Origin: Tridacna crocea
Taxonomy: Eukaryota; Mollusca; Bivalvia; Cardiida; Cardiidae
Direction: 5' to 3'
Length of the DNA: 64,000 bases
Assembly (NCBI GenBank): GCA_943736015.1
Contig: OX031071.1
Span: forward strand, 29,978,619 to 30,042,618
Shown: positions 55,964 to 64,000 of the stretch, piece after piece
Layout: every line of letters begins with the position of its first letter
Position numbering within the stretch: the first letter of the stretch is position 1
The notes under the pieces: model-generated
The model's database searches: none
What the model saw: the letters and a program-made list of their open reading frames with translations, nothing else
What the model was told of the DNA's origin: nothing
Program-made: the position numbers and the translations under genes

Positions 55964-56158
55964 TACCCCCGCAAAACGAATGTTTTCGGGGGGGTGTATA
56001 CTGGAATCAGCCTGTCTGTCCGTGTGTCCTTCCATCCGTCCATGTGTCCGTCCATCCATCCGTGGGTCCGTCCATCCGTCTGTGTGTCCGTCTGTGTACA
56101 AAATACTATCAAAGCGCTGGCGCGGGTATAAAGTCACATTCAGTGACAGCTCTAGTTT
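55964..56158 (+). repeat. TATACCCCCG...GAATCAGCCTGTC dispersed repeat
   Basis: A small hairpin (CCCCCGCAAAACG / GTTTTCGGGGGG) leads to GTATACTGGAATCAGCC, an iterated TCCGTCCATCCG tract, and AGTGACAGCTCTAGTTTT. An inverted copy lies at 60362-60485. It sits in the sequence immediately upstream of the transposase exon. Confidence 0.75.
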
Positions 56159-56197
56159 TCTTTATGCATTTGATGTTCATAAATTTTATAATTTCAG

Positions 56198-56586
56198 GAC
56201 AACATGATGGATTTTTGCTGGGTGATTCTGGTTATCCATGTAGACGATTTCTACTTACCCCATTTCTAAATCCAAGAATCCCTGCTGAGACAAATTACAA
56301 CCATGCTTTATGTCGCACAAGAGTCCTCATAGAACAGTCATTTGGTGTGTTAAAAAGAAGATTTCAGGTGTTACAAGGGACTATGAGAACAACCCCAGAA
56401 ACTGCAGTCAACACCATTGTGGCATGTGTTGTTCTTCACAACATTGGAATTGAACAGGGTGACATAATTGATTTTGATGTAGATATTGTAAATGATCAAT
56501 ATGAAGCACCACCAAGAAATTACCTTAATAATGGGGAAGATGGTAATTTGATGAGGAGGCATGTTGCTATGACTTACTTTTCATAG
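56198..56586 (+). CDS. PIF/Harbinger (HARBI1-like) transposase, C-terminal exon
   Basis: An acceptor AG at 56196-56197 (TTATAATTTCAG) opens a 389-nt exon ending in TAG. The encoded 128 residues carry two landmarks of the DDE_Tnp_4 nuclease: GDSGYP (the second catalytic Asp) and, about 36 residues later, IEQSFGVLKRRF (the catalytic Glu in the RTRxxIEQ block), with TPFLNPRIPAET between. The tail (CVVLHNIGIEQGD) is the usual C-terminus of the family. Harbinger transposases cut DNA and need a Myb/SANT-like partner. The exon starts within a codon, so earlier exons with the first catalytic Asp are required; I did not find them upstream, where a CGCGG array and a dispersed repeat intervene. It is open with no frameshift. 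AATAAA lies at 56653. It could be a transposon gene or a domesticated HARBI1 relative; integrity of the first part is unknown. Confidence 0.82.
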
Positions 56587-57701
56587 GCTGTTGCTTTTTT
56601 ATATTTTAACTTGAAATTTTCCTTTTTCATACCAAATGACTGTTCTCCATGGAATAAACTTAGAACATTAAGAGACACAATTTGATCACACTTTTTCGAC
56701 ATTTAATAAATTTTCAGGTAACAATATTTCATGTTACATCTTTGTTAGTTCATGTGCACTCCACTGGAGTAATTTTTTAAATCCCTACATGCCAAAAATT
56801 ATTATACTGGAGCCAATTTGTTTTGAGAATCAAATTCAACCCTAGGACTATGATTATGCACTCTTGGTGAAGGCAACCAGAGTTTTTTTTAACCCTTTCC
56901 CAAACAACACATTTTAGACTCTTCCAAAAATGAAAGACTTTGCAGATGACAATTTCAAATCTTATTAAAATCACAGAAAGTTCTCAAAATGGATAGAAAA
57001 CACTGTGGGAAAAGGAGAAAGCAATTTTTTTGAAAAAATTATGAAGAGAACCATGGCAGTATTTCTTATGTGTAATTTCATCAAAATTGGATGGGTAGCT
57101 TCAGAAAAGAAGATCGAAGTTTAAAATAAAAGTTAATGCACAGACAGATGGGTGCATGCATGCATTGGGCTATGATATTAGCCCACTTGCCTTCGGCCAA
57201 TGAAGCTAAAAAAAATGCTATTGGTTATTGAAATGGATAGCAACAACAAATAAAGGCCTTAATTTGATATATCTTACCCTGTTACCACAAAATCTATTCT
57301 TATAGTCAAAACATTGCATGAAAAAAGCTATTGCTCATGACAAGCAAATGCTTGTTTTACCACATTGCTTGTTAATATCGTTACTATTAACTGTCTCTTG
57401 AAGAGGCAAAATACATGTACATTGCACTTGGGTGTTGATGACATAATTAACGTATGTCTGTCTGGGGCAATGGGTCAGAGAAATCTTCATTTCAGCATGG
57501 GTATCATCACAACAAATGAATTTCATACAGAGGAAAAATAGTACTACATGTAATTATCTTTAAACAGTAATAGATTGCCGTTTGCACAACAATTTCCATG
57601 TTTTAAAATGGCAAGATTTATATTCAAATGTATTTTTCTTTTGCATTGTTTACTTTTGGCAGTTGTAAGGCCATTAACTCTTTTTCACACAATCCAGACT
57701 A
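56587..57701. other. No gene seen; MITE parts
   Basis: After the transposase stop: AATAAA at 56653, an incomplete MITE at 56892-57040 (TTAACCCTTTCCCAAACAAC ... GTGGGAAAAGGAGAAAG), minisatellite-like remnants (TTCATCAAAATTGGATGGG) and another MITE half near 57285-57400. Confidence 0.5.
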
Positions 57702-57917
57702 TTAACACTTTCCCAAACAGCAAATTTTAGACTCTTTAAAACTAAAAGAGCTGGCAGACGAAATTTCAAATTTGATGAAATTAGCAGAAAGTTCTCCAAA
57801 CAAGTAGAAAACACTGTGGGAAAAGGAAAAATTGTGATTTCTCCTTTTCCCACAGTGTTTTCAAAAGACTTATCCTGAAGACAGGTAAGAACCAGGGCTT
57901 GTTTGGGAAAGGGTTAA
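57702..57917. mobile_element. TTAA-type palindromic MITE with intact ends
   Basis: TTAACACTTTCCCAAACAGC ... ACACTGTGGGAAAAGG ... ATTGTGATTT (shortened centre) ... TTGTTTGGGAAAGGGTTAA. It lies between the two convergent genes. Confidence 0.85.
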
Positions 57918-57929
57918 AGATGTATTAAA

Positions 57930-58362
57930 AATCTCTTTGGAAAACATTTTAGAAACAGGAGAAAATGCCTGTAAGCATTATTTTCTTATTTCCCACATTA
58001 TCATGTTGGAGTTAAAATAAAAATGATTTGAGTCACAATTGCAATCTGCAATTGCTCTTAGTATGGGCCAGTCTATAAATTTTATTTTTGTGTGGTAATG
58101 AGTTAACTCTTTTCCACACTATCCCGACTTTTAATGACCTTGTACTAGAAGGCTTTTGAAAACATTGTGGGAAAAAGAGAAAATGCTGATACCAGCATTT
58201 TCTCCTTTTTTTCATAATGTCTTCTACTCTATCAAAGACATAAATCATCAGTAAACTGTCCTCTGCAAATGCTGGTTATAGCATCTTCTCTTTTTCCACA
58301 TTATTTTCAAAATCTATACTTCTCAAATCAGGAGAAATTAAAATTGCATGGTAAGGGGTTAA
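57930..58362. mobile_element. Two adjoining TTAA-type MITEs
   Basis: A diverged copy at about 57930-58106 (AAAACATTTTAGAAACAGG ... GTGTGGTAATGAGTTAA) shares TTAA 58103-58106 with a second one ending GTAAGGGGTTAA at 58362 (core ATGCTGATACCAGCAT). The second ends only 11 bp beyond the stop codon of the minus-strand gene, so it probably lies in that gene's 3'UTR. Confidence 0.75.
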
Positions 58363-58373
58363 AAACATACATA

Positions 58374-58636
58374 TCAGGAAAATTCAGATACTGTATCTAA
58401 GAAGTTTATGCTTAATTTTTGTTGATAGTAAAGATTAATTGTCTCTGCCATAGTTTTAATAGATCGGAAAGTATCTTCTTGTACTTGATTGCAAGAAATG
58501 TCAGATTTCAATTTTTCAATCTCTAGTTTTAATTTGTCTTGTTCCAAAATTATTCTTTCAGAATCAAGTCTGGTGTTCTTAAGAGTTTCTTCATGTTGAT
58601 TGGTTGTAGACTTCCTTTTCCTATTGTCACATTGTC
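58374..58636 (-). CDS. Coiled-coil C-terminal exon of a probable Harbinger Myb/SANT-like partner
   Basis: Last of four in-phase exons (62696-62780, 61731-61775, 59491-59562, then this). The acceptor is CTAATTTTAG; the stop TGA is at 58374-58376. Joined, the exons give 154 residues before the stop: a small, acidic first part (LSAAEDALVGSMEG...), then a basic cluster NRKRKS at the start of this exon, then a Glu/Lys/Leu-rich coiled coil (LEQDKLKLEIEKLKSD) and a short hydrophobic tail. A C-terminal coiled coil after an acidic linker is typical of Myb/SANT-like proteins that accompany HARBI1-type transposases and carry them to the nucleus and DNA. The N-terminal DNA-binding domain is not in the window, so the family is inferred from layout and from the transposase exon 1.8 kb away, transcribed toward it. 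All three exon joins keep the frame, which strongly supports a real gene. Confidence 0.72.
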
Positions 58637-59490
58637 CTAAAATTAGAAAAAAAGAAAATGTGCATTTCTTTCCTCTGAAGAAGATAATACTAGGAAAAGA
58701 AAAAAATTATACACTGAATCATCATTAACCTTTTGTATTTCATTAACTACTATCATGGACACTTTTTTCAAAGTATTAGTGAAAATTGTATGTCTTTGTG
58801 AAACATGAATGCCCCTGCAATAGCCATTTTTATGAAATAGTGAAAGTAACTAAAATACTGATGCTAGAGTTATGATTCTTGTGCAGGGCACAAACAACGT
58901 TAGTAGTCATTATCTACATAATGTAATTCAACCCAAGTCTAAACTCTTTACCACACAACAAAATTTTGGACTTGTACAAATTGAAAACATTTGCAGACAA
59001 CAAAATAAATGTGAATCAAAACTGAAAATTGACTTGGAAAGGCTGGAAAACATTGTGGGAAAAGGGGAAAATGCTGGTTACCAGCATTTTCTCCTTTTCC
59101 CACAATGTTTTCAAAGGCTTTCTTTCTCAGGGTCATTAAAAGTCGGGATTGTGTGATAAAGAGTTAACGAACCTCAGAATACTATTTTTTGAAAACATTA
59201 TGGTAAAAGGTTAAAATGCTGGTGACCAGCACTTTGTCCTTTTCTCTTTACTATTTTCTAATTTTTACTAGATACCATGTAAATACTTTACTTAGGGTCA
59301 AACTTGAATTGACTTTAGCAAATGCTTTGAATTTTTACCTTTCAAAATGTTTGTTCTTTGGTTAGGAGTTACAGTCAGACATTGGAACTGGTAAAAATGT
59401 GTTGTTGAAAAATGTAGCATATCTTTTCCACTCAAAGTTTTGGTGAAAAAATTTGCAGATGAAAATGTAGTTGTTGCTTTCTATGTTTAC
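58637..59490 (-). other. Intron 3 of the coiled-coil gene, holding MITEs
   Basis: From donor GTAAACAT (59490 side) to acceptor TTTTAG (58637-58638). A full MITE sits at 58940-59167 and a diverged one at about 59170-59370, which explains most of the intron. Confidence 0.6.
58940..59167. mobile_element. TTAA-type palindromic MITE in intron 3
   Basis: TAAACTCTTTACCACACAAC ... GAAAACATTGTGGGAAAAGG ... ATGCTGGTTACCAGCAT (perfect centre) ... GTGTGATAAAGAGTTAA. Its central hairpin is the least mutated in the window. Confidence 0.88.
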
Positions 59491-59562
59491 CTGTATGCTT
59501 GCTAGTCACTGCATCATTCCCTTTCTCCATCATTTGATTTCTGTCTGCCATTTCTTGAGCTT
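59491..59562 (-). CDS. Exon 3 of the coiled-coil gene
   Basis: 72 nt between acceptor CTTATTGCAG and donor ACAG|GTAAAC. Phase matches both neighbours: it begins with the last two bases of a Glu codon and ends with the first base of a Gly codon. Encodes AQEMADRNQMMEKGNDAVTS and a few more residues, polar and probably helical. Confidence 0.7.
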
Positions 59563-60361
59563 CTGCAATAAGAAATATAATCATAATAATTATGTTCTTT
59601 GTCAAAATGTTTGTTTTGTAGGTTTTGCTTGTTCTGTATTTAATACCATTTCCAAAAGTTGTTTAAATACAATATATTACAATGATAAGACAAAGGCAAT
59701 TTCCTTTACTCCATTTACCAGTTTTATCACCTTTTCCCACAATGTGTATAAAGTGCTTTTTACTCAGCGCCATCAGAAGTTGTCATCATGTGGCAAAGAG
59801 TTAAACTTTGGCATTGATAACTAGAACACTCAAATAATTAGTATGCTTCTGTTATGTTCAAGTTTTTAATTTTGTCTGATACAATTTAACTTGATATTAC
59901 ACATGGCCACTTTTGTTGCCCGTAAGGGAATGGCATTTTGAAAATATTGGGAGAAAATGCTGGTTACCTCCTATTCACACAATATTTTCTACTCTAGACA
60001 ATTTTAATGTACTCAGTAACTTTTAACTTGTCATCTACTAATGCTTTCAATTTGGACAAGGGTAAAGTTTTGTATTGTGGCTAAGTGTCAAGATAATGTC
60101 CTTTCATAAATAATGGAGAATCTAATTTACAGTAACCTACCTTTTTTTGATTATCAAACATTCTGTATTACAATCAGATTGAAAGTAAATCAACTAATTA
60201 AGCTTCATGTGTTTCTCTTGTTTCTCAAGCTCTTATGCCTTGGATAAACAGTTTAATCATTTTTCACTTTCATTTTCATAAGAACAACAAAAGTTGCAGG
60301 CAAACGTTCATTTATTAACCAAAAAAATGTTACTATGTCTTCCAGAAAAAATTTACAAAAA

Positions 60362-60485
60362 CTAGAGCTGTCACTAAATGTGGCTCTGTTCTCTGGCAGA
60401 AACTAGTATTTTGTACACATACGAACACATGGATGGACATATGGATGGATAGGCTGATTCCAGTATACCCCCGAAAACTGTCATT
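60362..60485 (-). repeat. TATACCCCCG...GAATCAGCCTGTC dispersed repeat, inverted copy
   Basis: AACTAGAGCTGTCACT ... GGCTGATTCCAGTATAC, the reverse of 55964-56158. Confidence 0.7.
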
Positions 60486-60778
60486 TACCGAGTTTAATAA
60501 TCAAGAGCATTTATGAACTAATATTCAGTGAGATTCTGATATTCACAAAACAAATTTTCTTCATGGTACGGTAAATTTTTACACTTATATGGACCATCCT
60601 TTTTAACACTTTACCAAAAGACGTTTTTTTAAATTGGTCCAAATTGAAAGCACATGCAGACAACAAAATAAAAGTAACTTAAAAACAAGTCTTCTCTCTA
60701 GGATGCTCAGAAAACATTGCAGGAAAAGAGAAAATGCTGGTTTCCACAATGTTTTCAAAAGTATTTTTTGTTAGGGTT

Positions 60779-61008
60779 ATAAACCCTTTCCCAAATAATC
60801 CCTGGTTTTTACGGGTCTGGAATAGTAGCCTTTTGAAAACATTGTTGGAAAAGGAGAAAATGTTGGTAACCAGCATCTTCTCCTTTTCCCACAATGTTTT
60901 CTACCCTATCATAGACATAAATCATCTTTTCAGCAAGAGTTGAATGGTCGTCTGCAAGTGCTTTCAATTTGGTCTAGTCGAAAAGTTTGTCATTTGGGAA
61001 AGGGTTGA
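60779..61008. mobile_element. TTAA-type palindromic MITE
   Basis: AAACCCTTTCCCAAATAATCC ... AAAACATTGTTGGAAAAGG ... ATGTTGGTAACCAGCAT ... CATTTGGGAAAGGGTTG. Terminal TTAA lost on both sides by single changes. Confidence 0.85.
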
Positions 61009-61032
61009 ATGTCAGAATTGTTTGGTAAAGAG

Positions 61033-61260
61033 TTAACCCTTTCCCAAACAATCCCTGATTTTTACGGGTCAGGAATAGAAGCCTTTTGAAAACATTGTGG
61101 GAAAAGGAGAAAATGCTGGTAACCAACATTTTCTCCTTTTCCCACAATGTTTCCTACCCTATCATATAGAAAAGTCATCTTTTTCGCAACTGTTAATTTG
61201 TCATCTGCAAAATGCTTTCAATTTGGTCTGGTCCAAAATTTGCTGTTTGGGAAAGGGTTA
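61033..61260. mobile_element. TTAA-type palindromic MITE
   Basis: TTAACCCTTTCCCAAACAATC ... AAAACATTGTGGGAAAAGG ... ATGCTGGTAACCAACAT ... TGTTTGGGAAAGGGTTA. Very similar to the 60779 copy 25 bp away. Confidence 0.88.
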
Positions 61261-61730
61261 GATGAAACAGGAAGTAATATGTACGTACTGAATAACTATT
61301 TGCATCTCCTTGATTTTATTTTTCAGAAAACAAATCATTACATAATTAAAACCAAATTGATTGTATGGTATTACATGTTGCTTTCAACGCTATTTTGTGC
61401 ATTTATCAATGCTTTCCTGAAATCCCTTTTACCAGTTCTCCGCACAATATTCTTTACAAACCACTGGCTGCTTTACCACGTAACCATTGTTGAAACAATG
61501 CACAGCAGTGAGAGAGCAATGAATTCTGTTGCAATGATTACAAAATGAATCCAAAGATAAACTGGTCCTTTGGGTGGCAAAACATTAACAAATAACAAAA
61601 ACTTTTGACCCATGTCACCATGTGCAAGCTTACATGAGTCAAAAATCTTTGCTAATGCATTAAGCCAACTTTTCGCAGAGTGTGGATTTATTGTGTGTCA
61701 TTGTAAGATAATAATTTCATTAATAATTAC

Positions 61731-61775
61731 CTTCAACACTGGAGTCCTCGACCAAATCCATCACTTGTGCTATAG
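61731..61775 (-). CDS. Exon 2 of the coiled-coil gene
   Basis: 45 nt between acceptor ATTACTTTCAG and donor GAAG|GTAATT. Encodes IAQVMDLVEDSSVE, acidic. In phase with exons 1 and 3. Confidence 0.7.
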
Positions 61776-61917
61776 CTGAAAGTAATATATATTTCTTGTT
61801 AATTTCCTTTGATCTGTCACATGCTAAACAGGAGCACCACATGTGGCTACCAACACTCAGCTGTGGGGTGTTTGACAGAGGATAGAAAGTCTAAGTCAAA
61901 GAAGGGACATAATTACA

Positions 61918-62235
61918 AAACAATCATCTTGAATTGTCTCCCTTGATAATAGGGATTGCTCTTTGGATAGTGAACACATACTCTGAGTTTCCAGTGAATA
62001 TGTTCATTAATAAGATATTACACAATGTAAAAGTTTTCCTAAGTCGAAAAAGGCATATAATTCTGGAAAAATGCATTTTGAATTGTCTCCAATTATAGTG
62101 TTGATTGCTTTTTGGATAGGGAACACAAACTCCGAGTTTCAAGTAAATATCTTCAATAATGACAGAGATAATACAAAATGTCAAAGTTTTTTGCAGGAGG
62201 ACGACGCCAAGGCTATATATCAGTTCCATGTGTTT
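61918..62235. repeat. ~160-bp tandem repeat, two copies, in intron 1
   Basis: TTGAATTGTCTCCCTTGATAAT / TTGAATTGTCTCCAATTATA, GATTGCT(C/T)TTTGGATAG, GAACACA(T/A)ACTC(T/C)GAGTTTC and CAAAGTTTT recur. The end GGACGACGCCAAGGC is, to my knowledge, a common end of this repeat type in bivalves. Confidence 0.7.
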
Positions 62236-62695
62236 TCTTCGAAAACAGCCAAGCTAAAAATAAAACCAGTCTAAAGAGTAAATAAAAATAGCAACGCTGA
62301 AATTGCACTGCTGTTTATCAAATGCTATTATAGCATTATTTCTGATTATTTTGATCAAGTCATATTCATTGTCAAATGCTAAAATTCACAGAGATTGTTG
62401 TTCATATAAATATTAAATTTACTACCCATGAGTCATTAAATGAAATCCAAACATGCTCATTCCTAAAGTATTCTGCATAGAGCTTAAATTAATTACTGAA
62501 AACAGGTTCAAATGACAGACCTGTGATCCCAATAAATATACATTGCTGTTTGTGTACATGTATTTATACAAAATTGCTTCTCTTACTTATCAGGAATGAA
62601 AAGTGCAATACGAAGAAATCAGTTTTTTTGTAAGACTGAACTGGGTGATCAATTAACCAACCCCTCTTAATATACGAAATTTATAAGGAACTCAC
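62236..62695 (-). other. Part of intron 1 of the coiled-coil gene
   Basis: AT-rich with no further feature. Donor GTGAGTTCC follows exon 1 at 62695. Confidence 0.5.
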
Positions 62696-62780
62696 CATCT
62701 GTGTCTACACCACATCCAAGCCCTGCCAAAACAGGCCTGCCCTCCATCGAACCTACCAATGCATCTTCTGCAGCTGATAG
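62696..62780 (-). CDS. First visible exon of the coiled-coil gene (gene continues beyond)
   Basis: 85 nt from acceptor CTTGCCACAG to donor GATG|GTGAGT. Encodes LSAAEDALVGSMEGRPVLAG then LGCGVDTD, and in phase 0 at its left side, so an upstream exon must end on a full codon. The acceptor is only moderately pyrimidine-rich. No start codon is assigned; the expected DNA-binding domain lies in unseen upstream exons. Confidence 0.62.
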
Positions 62781-64000
62781 CTGTGGCAAGGATTAGACTA
62801 CTAGATCCAGCAACATTCAGATTCACGCTAAATCCATACCATCTGATTACCTGGTTTGATGAAAGGAAAAGAAAACAAGAGGAACATGATGGTCCTATAT
62901 CGCTCACCTGAGTATATTTGTATCTTATATGGTCTATCAAGGGCAGGCTATTCTTTTCAAATAAGGCATACCCTGGGGTTTGTCACTAGAAGATGTTTAC
63001 AGATTTTCTTCTTTGTCTTTGGCCAGTGGAGCTAATAACTGCTGCTTATCATCAATTTTTCTCTTCACAGTGTCTTGTTCCCTTTTTGATTTGTGGGTTG
63101 TTTAACCCATTACCAGACGACAAAATTTTAGACTGGTCCAAATTGAAACAAGAGAAAAAGAAGACGCAAGGGCGTTAAGGTCGCCCGAAAATGAATCGTT
63201 TTTTTTTTTTTTCCATTATTAAACAGACAAATATGTAGACAACAGAATTTATCTGACTCCATTTTTTTTACTTATTTTTCAATTGTGAAAAAAATTAGCT
63301 ATTGTTTTTCATTGAAATTGACATGACAATAGTGACCTACAATGTGATGAATTTGCCATAAGACCAACTGTCAAAATAAAGCATGGGTTTTCGCACTGCA
63401 AAACGTTCAAATGCCCGATTTACATTTTATGCTACTTTTATGCCAATTTCACCATCTGAGAATAACTCCATAATAAAAACAAATGCTACAAATACATTTT
63501 TTCAGCCATGAGTACAAAAATACTGTATTTCGTTAAAAATGGAGATATACCTTATAATTTGTCAATGATTACAAATAAACATATTTGAAACCACACGTGG
63601 TTACCAAGTACTTTATTTTACAACTTACATAATACATGTAGTGACGCTATATTTTCATTGCAAAGTTTGCTTTTCCATTGCGCCGGTCCCACGCGATGGA
63701 AATTTAGAAGGAAGTTTTATTATCTGGGTACCCAATAGGTATGGGAAAAAAGTTTCATCTTATTTAATTTATAACTTATCACATAACATACTCTTTATTT
63801 GGCATAAAAAACAACATATTTATAGCCAATACAAAATACAGTTTAACAAGACATGCACGAGATGAGAAAAGACAAAAATGCATGCACTAATATCAGTATT
63901 ACCTGGCTAAAGAAAAAATAAGTGTGTGTCGGCATTACGTGAAATACTTCGTGCTGTACAAATTACGTTGTTTACATTGAAAAACCAAAAACAATTGACA
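62781..64000. other. No exon recognised to the right edge
   Basis: Contains a GGAACATGATGGTCCTATA / ATCGCTCACCTGAG leader (62879-62915) and a truncated MITE end (TTAACCCATTACCAGACGAC, 63101-63150). The 74-codon plus frame at 63641-63865 shows no domain. On the minus strand I found no exon with a Myb/SANT signature. Confidence 0.45.

Larger units (their letters stand above)
59563..61730 (-). other. Intron 2 of the coiled-coil gene, mostly repeats
   Basis: Contains MITE relics (59930-60090, 60605-60760), two full MITEs (60779-61008, 61033-61260), an inverted copy of the TATACCCCCG repeat (60362-60485) and a dispersed repeat at 61390-61540. The 133-codon plus frame at 61147-61548 starts in a MITE and is not a gene. 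Confidence 0.6.

Noticed and set aside
61147..61548. 133-codon plus-strand frame
   Set aside because: Starts inside a MITE and ends in a dispersed repeat; it lies in an intron of the minus-strand gene.

Overview
The window looks like intergenic, repeat-dominated nuclear DNA of a mollusc, most likely a bivalve. It is AT-rich, has introns, and contains no bacterial operons, rRNA genes or dense coding. Dispersed blocks of the kinds I associate with bivalve genomes recur throughout (families opening with GGCCATGATGGCCC or ATCGCTCACCTGA, a TATACCCCCG/GAATCAGCCTGTC block, and tRNA-derived SINEs). The lineage assignment is inference. I support only three protein-coding loci; almost all other bases belong to transposable elements, foldback elements, minisatellites and their debris.

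0-9.2 kb: two oppositely oriented copies of one element (1-1746 on +, 7718-9151 on -) form what first looks like a single giant inverted repeat. Each copy has a left terminal motif repeated inverted near its right end, then a GC-capped palindrome, then a short tail. Two copies of a second family with the same plan lie at 3723-5548 and 14982-16795, and a third family's tail is at 1747-1959. This asymmetric architecture, with insertion lacking a target duplication, is that of Helentron/Helitron2-type rolling-circle elements. 9.2-25 kb: a duplicated promoter/exon-1 module, a ~170-bp satellite, arrays of a ~145-bp minisatellite, and a 1-kb TA-flanked inverted-repeat element. 25.3-27.9 kb: a single-exon-coding B-box/beta-propeller (TRIM-like, RING-less) gene with a probable upstream non-coding exon. 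28-48 kb: SINEs, minisatellites, a 2.3-kb element whose ends are arrays of GGGCCGTTTYG, a ~920-bp foldback, and the second copy of the promoter module. 48-55.9 kb: inverted CGCGG-rich arrays 7.4 kb apart and a dense cluster of MITEs.

56-62.8 kb: the 3' exon of a PIF/Harbinger (HARBI1-like) transposase on + faces a four-exon gene on - that encodes an acidic linker plus a basic/coiled-coil C-terminus, as in the Myb/SANT-like partner of Harbinger transposases. The convergent pair is the best candidate for a functioning two-gene system here; the N-terminal exons of the partner lie beyond the right edge.

The commonest repeat is a ~210-230-bp palindromic MITE with TTAA-CCC...GGG-TTAA ends (piggyBac-type signature), with roughly 30 whole or partial copies. 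All repeat families and boundaries were read by eye; none was checked by database or alignment software.
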